Below are positions 32,863-41,412 of a DNA stretch of 45,677 nucleotides, in pieces. How positions within the stretch are numbered: the stretch's first letter is position 1; the number at the start of each line of letters is the position of its first letter. This stretch comes from Akkermansiaceae bacterium. Lineage in GTDB: Bacteria; Verrucomicrobiota; Verrucomicrobiia; Verrucomicrobiales; Akkermansiaceae. The stretch spans positions 1-45,677 of the forward strand of contig JALZVA010000132.1 in the NCBI GenBank assembly GCA_023301335.1, in the 5' to 3' direction. The position numbers and the translations under genes were made by a program. The notes beneath the pieces were generated by a model. That model was not told the DNA's origin. It saw only the letters and a list, made by a program, of their open reading frames with translations, and did no database searches.

Positions 32863-33405
32863 ATGGACGGGCTGACTACAGAAGAAGAGAGTTTTGATTT
32901 TAGCAGTGATGCATTTTTTATGCAGCAAGCACTACGGGGCGCGCGAAAGGCTTATGCGGCGATGGAGGTGCCTGTCGGAGCAGTGATCACGCGTGGAGAT
33001 GAGATCATTGCTAGGGGGTGGAATCAGGTGGAGTTACTAAAAGATGCGACAGCTCATGCCGAGATGTTAGCTTTAGGTGCTGCACAAGAGGCGCTCGGAG
33101 ATTGGCGCCTTGATGGCTGCACATTGTATGTGACTAAGGAGCCTTGCCCTATGTGCGCGGGAGCCATTGTGCATTGCCGCCCAGACCGAGTGGTATTTGG
33201 CTGCAGCGATCCAAAGGCTGGTGCTGCTGGTGGGTGGATCAATTTATTAGAATCAGCACCTCCGTTAAATCATACCTGTCAGGTGACACGTGGGGTTCTA
33301 GGGCAGGAGTGTTTAGATATTGTGCAGAGCTTTTTTAGAGAAGCAAGGGAGAGGAAAAAGCAGGAGAAAATAATGAGGAGGTTAGAGGATGAAAAAAAAG
33401 CATAA
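32863..33405 (+). CDS. tadA: tRNA-specific adenosine deaminase
   Basis: The start at ATG 32863 is chosen over a TTG 11 codons upstream, although neither has a good Shine-Dalgarno. The ~180-residue zinc deaminase has HAEMLAL (zinc His and catalytic Glu) and PCPMCAGAIVHCRPDRVVFG (two zinc Cys), then the TadA-specific SDPKAGAAGG loop and the helical FFREARERKK end. TadA converts A34 to inosine in tRNA-Arg(ACG). The 3' end overlaps the ABC ATPase gene by 17 bases, so the two are co-expressed. A guanine deaminase function is the main alternative, but the motif set and length favour TadA. Confidence 0.88.
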   Translation: MDGLTTEEESFDFSSDAFFMQQALRGARKAYAAMEVPVGAVITRGDEIIARGWNQVELLKDATAHAEMLALGAAQEALGDWRLDGCTLYVTKEPCPMCAGAIVHCRPDRVVFGCSDPKAGAAGGWINLLESAPPLNHTCQVTRGVLGQECLDIVQSFFREARERKKQEKIMRRLEDEKKA

Positions 33406-34168
33406 AGACGCACCCCTTATACGCATTGAGAATGTGCATAAGAGTTTTGGTTCGCACCATGTATTGAAAGGGGTTAGCACAGCTATTTATAGAGGGGAAA
33501 CGGTCGCTCTGTTAGGAGGATCAGGTGGAGGAAAGAGTGTCTTACTAAAGCATATGATCGGACTACTTCTGCCTGATGAAGGAGAGGTCTATGTGAATGA
33601 GCAGGTGATCTCAAATTTCTCTGAGCGGGAGCTAGGAGAGGTGCGTCAGCAGATTGGTATGATGTTTCAAGGGGGGGCTTTATTTGATTCCATGAGCGTG
33701 TTTAAGAATGTCGCGTTCCCTTTGATTGAGCGAGGACAGAGGGATAGAGCTGAAGTTGAACGACAGGTGAACGAAGTGTTAGAAGTAGTGCGCTTAGATG
33801 GAATGGGAGATAAGATGCCTTCTGAGATTTCTGGAGGAATGCGGAAGCGTGTGGCCCTTGCCCGTGCGATTATTGATAAGCCTGCCTGCGTGCTGTATGA
33901 TGAACCACATGCGGGGCTAGATCCAATCACGGCGGATAAGATCGATCACTTAATGAAAAACTTACAAACCGAATTAGGCATCACCAATGTCGTGATCACT
34001 CACGAAATGCGGAGTGTCTTTAGGGTGGCGGATAGAGTCATTTTTATGAAAGAGGGATTGGTTTATTTTGAGGGAACTCCCGAGGAGATGAAGGCTAGTG
34101 AGGACCCAGAACTGGTTAACTTTATTGAAGGGAACTCCGGTCAAGAGTGGGAGGGAGAGCGTGTTTAA
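33389..34168 (+). CDS. MlaF/Mkl-like ABC transporter ATPase
   Basis: The 259-residue ATPase has Walker A GGSGGGKS, Q-loop GMMFQGGALFDSMSV, signature SGGMRKRVALARAI, Walker B CVLYDEPHAGLDPI and H-loop VITHEM. The FQGGALFDSMSVFKNVAFP stretch is characteristic of the MlaF/Ttg2A/Mkl group, which energises phospholipid or sterol transport with an MlaE permease and an MCE protein. Neither partner is in the window, so the ATPase is separated from its complex. Start: GAGGAGG lies eight bases upstream of ATG 33389. It is sandwiched between two tRNA-modification genes, with overlaps on both sides. Confidence 0.9.
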   Translation: MKKKHKDAPLIRIENVHKSFGSHHVLKGVSTAIYRGETVALLGGSGGGKSVLLKHMIGLLLPDEGEVYVNEQVISNFSERELGEVRQQIGMMFQGGALFDSMSVFKNVAFPLIERGQRDRAEVERQVNEVLEVVRLDGMGDKMPSEISGGMRKRVALARAIIDKPACVLYDEPHAGLDPITADKIDHLMKNLQTELGITNVVITHEMRSVFRVADRVIFMKEGLVYFEGTPEEMKASEDPELVNFIEGNSGQEWEGERV

Positions 34169-34619
34169 CATTGTCTTATTTCGTCCGGAAATTCCGCATA
34201 ATACAGGTGCGGTAGGGAGGTTAGCACTAGCTACTGGTGCATCGTTGCATCTGATTAAACCGCTTGGTTTTTCCATTGATGATACTGCAGTGAAGCGTGC
34301 GGGACTAGACTATTGGAAAGATGTAGACGTCCACATCTGGGAAGATTGGGAGCACTTCATCGAGGGGAAAGAGCAGGAGCAGAAAGTTTACCTCCTCACC
34401 ACAAAGACAGAAAAATCTTATTTTTGCGCAAATTTTAAGAAAGGAGATTACTTGGTGTTTGGTCCTGAAGGAAAGGGTTTACCCGAAACATTTCTGAAAG
34501 ATACGCCTGAGCATAATCTAACTATCCCAATGCGGAAGGATTCCACAAGAAGTTTAAATTTAGCTACAGCAGTCTCGATCGTGCTTTACGAAGGAGTGCG
34601 CCAAGTCGGGCTAGAGTGA
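34161..34619 (+). CDS. trmL: tRNA (cytidine/uridine-34-2'-O)-methyltransferase
   Basis: The start is set at GTG 34161, preceded by GAGGGAGA and overlapping the ABC gene by eight bases; a longer frame opening at 34098 would overlap by 71 and has no family similarity there. The ~152-residue SPOUT enzyme has IVLFRPEIPHNTGAVGRLA at the N-terminus, LGFSIDDTAVKRAGLDYW, and the knot motifs FGPEGKGLPE and IPM..STRSLNLATAVSIV that bind SAM. TrmL methylates the wobble ribose of tRNA-Leu species. With tadA, this makes a small wobble-base modification cluster. Confidence 0.93.
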   Translation: MFNIVLFRPEIPHNTGAVGRLALATGASLHLIKPLGFSIDDTAVKRAGLDYWKDVDVHIWEDWEHFIEGKEQEQKVYLLTTKTEKSYFCANFKKGDYLVFGPEGKGLPETFLKDTPEHNLTIPMRKDSTRSLNLATAVSIVLYEGVRQVGLE

Positions 34620-34640
34620 AGAGAGTGGGGGAGCTTAGAG

Positions 34641-34940
34641 TTACTCACAATCCATGATCGTGACTTTTTCCCACCAATCTTTATAATTTGTGATAAATTC
34701 AAGGTGTGCCGGATCTACCTGATAGGCGTCATGGTCAGCAATACTTTCAAATGAACTGTAAGCGGCATAAGTATAAGAGTCCTCGATAACGGGACGCTTC
34801 TCTGTGGCAGCAGGCTTTCCCCAGCCACCACTTGTGATATGTGAGATGGCGCTTAATTTGTCTAGTGCGCCTTCAAATGCTGCTTGGTCTGTAGGATTGA
34901 GGTGCTCTTCTTTAAGCCAAAAATAAACGTGGTGTTGCAT
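34641..34940 (-). CDS. Stress-responsive alpha/beta barrel (Dabb) domain protein
   Basis: The 99-residue protein is a single Dabb domain: it opens with HHVYFWLKEEH, has the central VIEDSYTYAAYSSFES strand, and HDAYQVDPAHLEFITNY before the end. Dabb proteins dimerise into small barrels; some are enzymes, but most have unknown function in bacteria. It is convergent with trmL (21 bases apart) and does not belong to a visible operon. Confidence 0.85.
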   Translation of the reverse strand: MQHHVYFWLKEEHLNPTDQAAFEGALDKLSAISHITSGGWGKPAATEKRPVIEDSYTYAAYSSFESIADHDAYQVDPAHLEFITNYKDWWEKVTIMDCE

Positions 34941-35126
34941 ATTCTTAGAGAACTAAAGTGAATGCTGGGATGTGAGAAGTAAAAAATACTTGGATGTCGA
35001 TCATTTCTCTTGCTTAACGAGACCAGTTAGGTATCACGTGGTCGCTCTTCTGGCGGAGCTAATTTTTATACAGATGGATTAGGTGCGCTAGAAATAGTGC
35101 TTACATTTTTACAAACTAATCACATC

Positions 35127-36293
35127 ATGGACAGTATCTCATCACGTATCGCGCAGGTCACCCCGTCACTCACTCTTTCCATCACAAACCAAGCAAAAGC
35201 TATGAAAGCTGCTGGTGAGGAAGTTTACGGATTAGCCGGAGGTGAGCCAGAAATGGACACCCCTCAGTTCATCAAAGACGCTGCCATTCAGGCACTTACT
35301 GATGGAAAAACGAAGTACACACCTGCTGCTGGTGTCCCTGAATTACGCGAGGCAATTGCCGAGAAATTAGAAAAAGAAAACGGAATCAGCTACGAGCCGA
35401 ACCAAGTCATCGTGAATTCTGGAGCAAAGCACTCTTGCATGAATGCAATTATGGCAGTGGTGGAAGAAGGTGACGAAGTGATCATTCCTTCTCCTTACTG
35501 GGTTAGTTACCCAGAGATGGTGCGTATTGCTGGTGGTGTTCCTGTTCTCGTTGAGACGACAGAAGAAAACGGCTGGAAAATCACTCCTGAGCAATTCGAG
35601 GAGCACATGACTGGCCTCACTAAGATGATCATCCTAAATACTCCTGGGAACCCTACTGGCGCGATCTATAGTGCTGATGAGCTAAGAGCTCTCGGTGAGG
35701 TTGCTCTCCTAGAAGATATCATCATTCTTTCTGATGAAATTTACGAAAAGCTAATCTACGGAGAAGCTCAGCATGTAAGTATAGCTTCACTTAGTAAGGA
35801 CCTCTATGACCTTACCATCACTATCGGTGGTTTTTCTAAGGCATACTCAATGACTGGATGGAGAATCGGCTATATCGCTGCCCCTAAGGAAATTGCCGCT
35901 GCAATTGCAAAAATCCAAGGCCACACGACTTCGAACGCCTGCTCATTCTCACAATACGGAGCTCTTGCAGCCCTTCAGCAGCAGAGCACATTTGTAGATG
36001 ATCTTCGCTCCGAATATGACATGCGCCGCACGTTCATGTTTGACCGTCTTTCTAAGATTTCAAATATTTCAGTCGTTGAACCACAGGGGGCATTTTACTT
36101 CTTCGTAAATGCTAAGCCAATGGGACTCCAGTCTGTGAACCTTTGTGATAAACTCTTAAAACGTTATAAGGTAGCAACTGTTCCTGGGATCGCATTCGGA
36201 AATGATAGTGCTCTGCGCATTAGTTACTGTACCACACTAGATGTGCTCAATGAGGGGTTAAGCCGCTTTGAAGACTTCTGTCGTTCTCATTAA
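35127..36293 (+). CDS. aspC: Class I aminotransferase, probable aspartate aminotransferase
   Basis: The start at ATG 35127 is preferred over an upstream GTG at 35097, as the family begins near SSRIAQVTPSLTLSI. The ~388-residue PLP enzyme has YTPAAGVPELREAI, GAKHSCMN (Lys101, a mark of subgroup-Ib aspartate aminotransferases), NTPGNPTGAIY, LSDEIYEKLIYG, GGFSKAYSMTGWRIGY (PLP-binding Lys238) and ALRISYC (carboxylate Arg). It interconverts aspartate and oxaloacetate with glutamate as partner. It lies upstream of nadA, which uses an aspartate-derived substrate, but its own terminator separates the two. The exact substrate set is inferred. Confidence 0.85.
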   Translation: MDSISSRIAQVTPSLTLSITNQAKAMKAAGEEVYGLAGGEPEMDTPQFIKDAAIQALTDGKTKYTPAAGVPELREAIAEKLEKENGISYEPNQVIVNSGAKHSCMNAIMAVVEEGDEVIIPSPYWVSYPEMVRIAGGVPVLVETTEENGWKITPEQFEEHMTGLTKMIILNTPGNPTGAIYSADELRALGEVALLEDIIILSDEIYEKLIYGEAQHVSIASLSKDLYDLTITIGGFSKAYSMTGWRIGYIAAPKEIAAAIAKIQGHTTSNACSFSQYGALAALQQQSTFVDDLRSEYDMRRTFMFDRLSKISNISVVEPQGAFYFFVNAKPMGLQSVNLCDKLLKRYKVATVPGIAFGNDSALRISYCTTLDVLNEGLSRFEDFCRSH

Positions 36294-36320
36294 TTTAAAA
36301 ATAGCTCTGAAAGGAGTATG

Positions 36321-36355
36321 AAAATACCATCTCTTAACTAGGGGTGGTATTTTTT
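36321..36355 (+). terminator. Intrinsic terminator of the aminotransferase gene
   Basis: AAAATACCA and TGGTATTTT form a 9-base stem around a 16-base loop, followed by further T; it starts 28 bases past the stop. Confidence 0.75.
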
Positions 36356-36476
36356 GACCCGAAGGTGGAGAACCTTAAGAAGGTTTAAAATTAGCCCAAA
36401 TATCTTTCTTAAGTCGATTGCATAAGATTTGTAATCTTTTTAATGAGTCGGTTTCATGGGCTTTTAAAGAAAATAG

Positions 36477-36504
36477 TTGCGTTATTGACCCAGGATAGTA
36501 TACT
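36477..36504 (+). promoter_or_regulatory. Predicted promoter of the small arm-domain-like gene
   Basis: TTGCGT (36477-36482) and TATACT (36499-36504) have a 16-base spacer; an AAGGA element lies 9 bases before the ATG at 36543. The rest of the 249-base gap after the aminotransferase holds nothing else clear besides the terminator. Confidence 0.4.
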
Positions 36505-36542
36505 ATTAATATCCCCTCTAAAAAAATAAGGATAAAACTGGT

Positions 36543-36764
36543 ATGAAGAAGACGAAATTAGCATTACGTGTAAACGCAGATAACCTTAATCACCATTTAT
36601 GGAATAATAGAGGAGTTTGGTGGTGCCACTTGACCGTCCATAAATCGGATGCGACAGCCGAGAGAATGCGCTTTTCTCTAAAAACAAGAGATGTCGAAAG
36701 AGCTCGTGAGAGACGTGATAAAATCTTTGAGGATATCTCTAAGCACTACGAAATCGCAGCCTAA
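36543..36764 (+). CDS. Small stand-alone protein resembling an integrase arm-binding domain
   Basis: The 73-residue protein carries NRGVWWCHLTVHKSDATAER followed by RFSLKTRDVERARERRDKI. This order (aromatic-rich strands, then R-x-S-L-x-T-R/K-D and a helix with repeated Arg) is the pattern of the N-terminal arm-type DNA-binding domain of tyrosine recombinases (as in NGxWYxRFxVxGKRxRxSLGTKDxxEAxR). Here the core and catalytic domains are absent: after the stop there is ~200 bases of non-coding DNA, then nadA. Its own promoter-like sequence and an AAGGA ribosome site suggest it is expressed. I faintly recall similar small proteins in Verrucomicrobiales. It may be an exapted DNA-binding protein; function unknown. 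Confidence 0.7.
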   Translation: MKKTKLALRVNADNLNHHLWNNRGVWWCHLTVHKSDATAERMRFSLKTRDVERARERRDKIFEDISKHYEIAA

Positions 36765-36962
36765 GTAGCTGTGATTTAAACTTAGCACTAAGAGCTGCAT
36801 TCAATTTTTTTTAGGTTGCTCTGTACTTCTATATATTGACATAATCGTTGTCCCGATACGATGTGTTAGTAGGGTATTTCCCGATCTTTTATGGCTGTTG
36901 ACGAGTTTACGGAATCTCTCGATTTCATTTGAAATTTACTCCAGTTTCCCTAACCTACCGCT

Positions 36963-37904
36963 ATGGCTACAACCTCAATTGACCTGTGCGAGGAAATCAC
37001 TCGTCTCAAGAAAGAGAAAAACGCAATCATTTTAGCGCATAACTATCAAATCGGTGAAATTCAAGATATTGCTGATTATGTAGGAGATTCCCTAGGGCTT
37101 GCGTACCAGGCTCAGACTTGTGATGAAAAAGTAATCTGCTTTTGTGGAGTGCACTTCATGGCGGAGACAGCAAAAATTTTGAACCCAAACAAAACGGTCA
37201 TCCTCCCTGATCGTGATGCAGGCTGTTCCTTAGAAACTTCCTGTCCAGCAGATGAGCTGGAAGCCTTCATCAATGCGAATGAGGAAAAGAACTATTACGT
37301 GATCGCCTACATCAACTGCTCAGCAGGGGTGAAAGCACTTTGTGATGTCATCTGTACCTCAGGGAACGCAGTGAAAATTGTCGAACAAGCTCCAGCTGAT
37401 AGACCTATTTTATTCGTCCCGGATGCCAATCTTGGCGCATGGGTGATGGAGCAAACGGGCCGCAAGATGGATCTCTGGCAGGGGTCATGCTATGTCCACA
37501 TGGAATTTACCAGAGATTCTATCAACGGAATTAAGGAAGAGTATCCAGATGCACTAGTCGTAGCACACCCAGAATGCACGACAGCTGTTAGATTGCTGGC
37601 AGATGAAGTCTGCTCCACGGAAAAGATGGTGGATTTTTGTAAGCAAGCAGAGTCAAAAAATATTATCGTGGTCACAGAGTCTGGAATGCTTCACCGCCTA
37701 CAGAAGGAAGCTCCAGATAAAAATCTCATCGCTGGCCCGACGGATCACTGCGCGTGTAATGATTGTAAATTCATGAAGATGAATACAATGGAGAAGCTCT
37801 ACCAATGTCTTCTCGATCTTTCACCAACCGTGGAGATGGAAGAAGCAACCCGTAAGCGTGCAGAGGAGCCTATCCTCAGAATGCTTGAGCAATCACGGAA
37901 CTAA
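36963..37904 (+). CDS. nadA: Quinolinate synthase
   Basis: The 313-residue [4Fe-4S] enzyme condenses iminoaspartate and dihydroxyacetone phosphate to quinolinate in NAD synthesis. Motifs: ILAHNYQIGEIQDIADYVGD, DRDAGCSLETSCP with cluster Cys88, LWQGSCYVHMEF with Cys176, HPECTTAVR, and HCACNDCKFMKMNT with Cys268. These are the three conserved cluster positions by alignment from memory. Length fits the family. nadE lies 755 bases downstream on the same strand, but nadB and nadC are not in the window. It is convergent with pdxH, 19 bases away. Confidence 0.95.
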   Translation: MATTSIDLCEEITRLKKEKNAIILAHNYQIGEIQDIADYVGDSLGLAYQAQTCDEKVICFCGVHFMAETAKILNPNKTVILPDRDAGCSLETSCPADELEAFINANEEKNYYVIAYINCSAGVKALCDVICTSGNAVKIVEQAPADRPILFVPDANLGAWVMEQTGRKMDLWQGSCYVHMEFTRDSINGIKEEYPDALVVAHPECTTAVRLLADEVCSTEKMVDFCKQAESKNIIVVTESGMLHRLQKEAPDKNLIAGPTDHCACNDCKFMKMNTMEKLYQCLLDLSPTVEMEEATRKRAEEPILRMLEQSRN

Positions 37905-37923
37905 TCTTCTCGAACTCCGCCCT

Positions 37924-38574
37924 TTAGGGTGAATGACGAGCTTTGTTCCAGTCCTCAGCGACTGCCTTTCGGGTATAGATAATACGATCGTGCAGTCGAT
38001 TTGGCCTTCCTTGCCAAAACTCAATTGAAGATGGGACGACACGGTAACCACCCCAAAAACTTGGGAGGGGGATTTCATTACCTTCTGGATACTGATGCTT
38101 TAAACTAGTTTCTCGATCCTCCAACCATTGCTTGTTGGGAATCGGTTGTGATTGGATGGAAGCTAAGGCTCCGATCTGAGAACCATACGGGCGGAGGTGA
38201 AAATAGGTTTCCGATTCGATTTTACTAACCTTTTCCACACTTCCTTTAATAATGACTTGTCGCTCTAACTGAAGCCAGGGGAATACTAGGCATGCCTTAG
38301 GGTTCTGAGCGAGGTCGAGGCCCTTTTGAGAGGTGTAGTTAGTGAAGAAGCAAAACCCTTGCTGGTCATGGTGCTTCAGTAGCACAGTCCGTGCAGAGGG
38401 CTCTCTGTCCTTATTCGTGGTTGCGAGTGTCATCGCATTGGGTTCTAGCATTTGGGAATCAATCGCTTCTTTTAGCCACTGCTCAAACTGCTCAAATGGA
38501 CTCTCAGCAGTGTCTTCGAGCGAAATTCCTGATTGAGTGTAGTTTTCTCTTAATGCCGCTAGACTAGGTTCCAT
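37924..38574 (-). CDS. pdxH: Pyridoxamine/pyridoxine 5'-phosphate oxidase
   Basis: The 216-residue FMN enzyme makes pyridoxal phosphate. It opens with the family's YTQSGISLEDTAESPFEQFE, then AMTLATTNKDREPSARTVLL, FCFFTNYTSQKGLDLAQNP (FMN phosphate site), HLRPYGSQIGALAS, and the C-terminal FWGGYRVVPSSIEFWQGRPN with RLHDR. The usual C-terminal -RLAP end is replaced by ARHSP, a mild deviation. It is divergent from nadE with an 85-base shared promoter region. PLP supply links it loosely to the nearby aminotransferase. Confidence 0.95.
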   Translation of the reverse strand: MEPSLAALRENYTQSGISLEDTAESPFEQFEQWLKEAIDSQMLEPNAMTLATTNKDREPSARTVLLKHHDQQGFCFFTNYTSQKGLDLAQNPKACLVFPWLQLERQVIIKGSVEKVSKIESETYFHLRPYGSQIGALASIQSQPIPNKQWLEDRETSLKHQYPEGNEIPLPSFWGGYRVVPSSIEFWQGRPNRLHDRIIYTRKAVAEDWNKARHSP

Positions 38575-38659
38575 GAAAGAAAGAATACTGTGAATCTCTA
38601 GCTTTGCAATGGGTTAATCTTGATAAGTGAGAGTAAAATAGCTAAGACATAGCAGCAGA

Positions 38660-40615
38660 ATGAGATGCTTAAAAGTTAGTGCCGCCTGTATCAATCAGAC
38701 TCCCTTAGATTGGGAGGGGAACTATGCTCGTCTAAGAGCCGCGATACTAGATGCACAGCAGTCTGGGATTCAGCTACTGTGTCTCCCTGAGTTAGCTATC
38801 ACAGGGTATGGGTGCGAGGACATGTTCCTAGCTCCAGATACCTGTGAACATGCTGAGGAAATTTTATATTCTCTCCTTTCTGTCGCTCCTGACATGGTGA
38901 TCTTAGTGGGCTTACCTTGGAGGCATCACAATACGATCTTCAATACCGCCGCTCTCATTCACCAAGGGCAAGTGCTTGGGCTTTACGCGAAGCAGAATCT
39001 AGCTGGAGACGGGGTGCATTACGAACCGCGTTGGTTCAGTCCTTGGAAAGCTGGTGAAGTGGCCGAGGTGACCGTGTGTGGACAGCAGACTTTTCTTGGA
39101 GACGTGCTGTTTGATTTAGGTGGGGTGACCATAGGTGTAGAAATTTGTGAAGATGCTTGGGTGGCGGATAGACCAGGTGCTAGGATCGCAAAATTTGGTC
39201 CAGAGATCATCTTAAACCCCAGTGCTAGCCATTTTGCCTTTGAAAAACAAAAAGTGCGCGAGCGTTTTGTCGTGGAAGGTTCACGAGCCTTTGGAGTGAC
39301 CTATGTTTATGCGAATTTGTTAGGAAACGAATCAGGTAGAATCGTGTTTGACGGGGGAGCAATGATTGCCAATTTTGGTGAGCTTCTGGCCACTGAGAAA
39401 CGCTTCAGCTATAAGGATCACACCTTAATTGATGCAATCGTCGATATAGAGCTAAACCAAAGCAAGCAAGCCGCCTCTGCCTCAAGACAGGCCGCCCTAG
39501 AGCCTGCCGATGGCTTGATAGAGGTCGAGATGCAATGGGACTGGTTGAATGCGGCTCCTTCCCCTCCTAAGGAGAGAAAACTGTGGTGTAAGGAAGAGGA
39601 GTTCTCTAGAGCCGTTGCTCTGGCATTATTCGATTACATGAGGAAAAGCTACTCGAACGGGTTTACCCTTTCTTTGAGTGGAGGTGCAGACTCCTCTGCA
39701 GTGGCATGCTTAGTAAAACTGATGAGAGATTTTTCACTAGCAGAACTAGGGGTCGAAGGAGTGCAGAAAAAGTTAGCGCATATGGATTTGTCTAACGATC
39801 CTCAAAACTGGATGACAGACTTACTAGCCTGTGTGTACCAAGCATCTGAGAATAGTGGTGAGGCAACTGAGCATTCCGCTGAGTCTCTGGCTAAATCTAT
39901 TGGAGCCGACTATCAACGCTGGTCTATCAGCACATTGGTGGATACATACACGAACATGGTCAGTGAGGGAATAGGAAGGAAAATGAGCTGGGAAACGGAT
40001 GATATTCCCTTACAAAATATCCAAGCGCGCGTGCGTGCTCCAGGGATCTGGATGCTGACAAACATTCGCAATAGTCTACTCCTTTCTACTTCTAACAGAT
40101 CTGAAGCGGCGGTTGGCTATGCCACTATGGATGGTGACACATGTGGAGGGATCAGCCCAATAGCAGGGATTGATAAAGCATTTCTTAGACATTGGTTAAC
40201 ATGGCTAGAGCTTTCGGCAATGGAAGGGATCGAGAAAATAGAAGCTCTCTCCGCAGTGAATGCCCTGCAACCTACCGCAGAACTACGGCCAGAAGAGTAC
40301 ACGCAAACGGATGAGAGTGATCTCATGCCTTACACCGTGTTAGATGCGATCGAAAAGGCTGCCATTAGAGACCGTAGAAGTCCGAAAGATTGTTTTGTGG
40401 TATTAACCGCAGACTGTAGCGAATATGATAGAGAGCTATTAAAGTCCTGGGTGATTAAATTCTTTAAACTATGGTCACGCAATCAGTGGAAGAGGGAGCG
40501 CTATGCTCCTTGTTTCCATCTGGATGATGAGAACCTTGACCCCAAGACCTGGTGCAGATTCCCAATCCTGTCAGGAGGCTTTAAGCAAGACTTGGAAGCG
40601 TTAGAAAAACTGTAG
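38660..40615 (+). CDS. nadE: Glutamine-dependent NAD+ synthetase
   Basis: This 651-residue two-domain enzyme makes NAD from deamido-NAD, ATP and glutamine. The N-terminal nitrilase-type glutaminase has the triad Glu44 (LPELAITGYG), Lys111 (YAKQNLAGDG) and Cys163 (GVEICEDAWV). The synthetase domain (from ~310) has the P-loop LSLSGGADSSAVACLVK and the downstream LLSTSNRSEAAVGYATMDGD. The length is that of the long NadE type, which channels ammonia inside the protein. It is divergent from pdxH and follows nadA on the same strand, so NAD genes cluster here without being in one operon. Confidence 0.95.
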   Translation: MRCLKVSAACINQTPLDWEGNYARLRAAILDAQQSGIQLLCLPELAITGYGCEDMFLAPDTCEHAEEILYSLLSVAPDMVILVGLPWRHHNTIFNTAALIHQGQVLGLYAKQNLAGDGVHYEPRWFSPWKAGEVAEVTVCGQQTFLGDVLFDLGGVTIGVEICEDAWVADRPGARIAKFGPEIILNPSASHFAFEKQKVRERFVVEGSRAFGVTYVYANLLGNESGRIVFDGGAMIANFGELLATEKRFSYKDHTLIDAIVDIELNQSKQAASASRQAALEPADGLIEVEMQWDWLNAAPSPPKERKLWCKEEEFSRAVALALFDYMRKSYSNGFTLSLSGGADSSAVACLVKLMRDFSLAELGVEGVQKKLAHMDLSNDPQNWMTDLLACVYQASENSGEATEHSAESLAKSIGADYQRWSISTLVDTYTNMVSEGIGRKMSWETDDIPLQNIQARVRAPGIWMLTNIRNSLLLSTSNRSEAAVGYATMDGDTCGGISPIAGIDKAFLRHWLTWLELSAMEGIEKIEALSAVNALQPTAELRPEEYTQTDESDLMPYTVLDAIEKAAIRDRRSPKDCFVVLTADCSEYDRELLKSWVIKFFKLWSRNQWKRERYAPCFHLDDENLDPKTWCRFPILSGGFKQDLEALEKL

Positions 40616-40738
40616 TGTAAAAATCTTCCGATAGCTTTCTAATAAGGCGAATTCGACTAAGAAAAAATTCACAGAAAATTCATCACCTTTTTACCCGATC
40701 TTTACACAAAGGTTTGGGAAAAATGCTAAGGTGCTTTC

Positions 40739-41407
40739 ATGCGTAGGTATTGGAACTTTATTTATGAACCAAAATTAGTGGCAGTGGAACGGGCTGTTTT
40801 CTGGATCCTTCTTTGGGCCGGCACAGCTTTAATTTTTCTAGCCAGTAGGAGTTATTTCTTTGGCTCCGAGCCACACGAATTTTTGATTGAGCGACCGCAT
40901 TTAACTATGCACAGCTGGTGGCGTTACTCTCTCTATGTGCATGTGATTAGTGGCTGCCTGTGCCTCGCTTCCTCGCTACTGCAATATTCTAAAATATTTT
41001 TAAAAAGATACGTTAAGGTTCATAAATCACTTGGCTATGTCTATGTCTTAAGCCTTCTCATTGCGGTGATCCCTACGGGCTTGATCTTAAGTAATGTGGC
41101 AAAAGGGGGCTGGATTAGTCAGGTGGGCTTCCATGCAATGAATGTGTCTGTTCTCGTTTGTGTGATCCTAGGGATGCGTGCTATTTTTCAAAAACGCGTG
41201 CAAGAGCACCAAGCGTGGATGACGCGTTCCTTTGCGCTGATTACCTCTGCTATCACCTTTAGGACGCTACAAGTGATCTTCCACCAATTTCATGTTCCTT
41301 ACGAGATCGTTTACCCAACCTGTGTTTGGCTGAGTATCATCGTGAATGTATGGGTAGCTGAATATTATCTCTATAAGAGTAAAACAAATACAAATAAAAC
41401 CATATAA
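40739..41407 (+). CDS. DUF2306-type membrane protein
   Basis: The 222-residue protein has about six membrane helices. After an N-terminal helix (FWILLWAGTALIFLAS), the repeated pattern HVISGCLCLASSLLQYS, HKSLGYVYVLSLLIAVIPTG, GFHAMNVSVLVCVILGMRAI and QEHQAWMTRSFALITSAITFR fits the DUF2306 family. The histidines in HxxxG and HxxWM positions are conserved there and could bind haem or metal, which is conjecture. The stop is 5 bases before the next gene, so they may share a transcript. Confidence 0.8.
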   Translation: MRRYWNFIYEPKLVAVERAVFWILLWAGTALIFLASRSYFFGSEPHEFLIERPHLTMHSWWRYSLYVHVISGCLCLASSLLQYSKIFLKRYVKVHKSLGYVYVLSLLIAVIPTGLILSNVAKGGWISQVGFHAMNVSVLVCVILGMRAIFQKRVQEHQAWMTRSFALITSAITFRTLQVIFHQFHVPYEIVYPTCVWLSIIVNVWVAEYYLYKSKTNTNKTI

Positions 41408-41412
41408 ATAAA

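Noticed and set aside
34098..34160. Longer N-terminus of TrmL
   Set aside because: It lies inside the ABC gene in another frame; the SPOUT family starts at the GTG with a good ribosome site.
36321..36542. Attachment site or integrative element next to the arm-domain-like gene
   Set aside because: No direct repeats, tRNA end or recombinase core were found around it.
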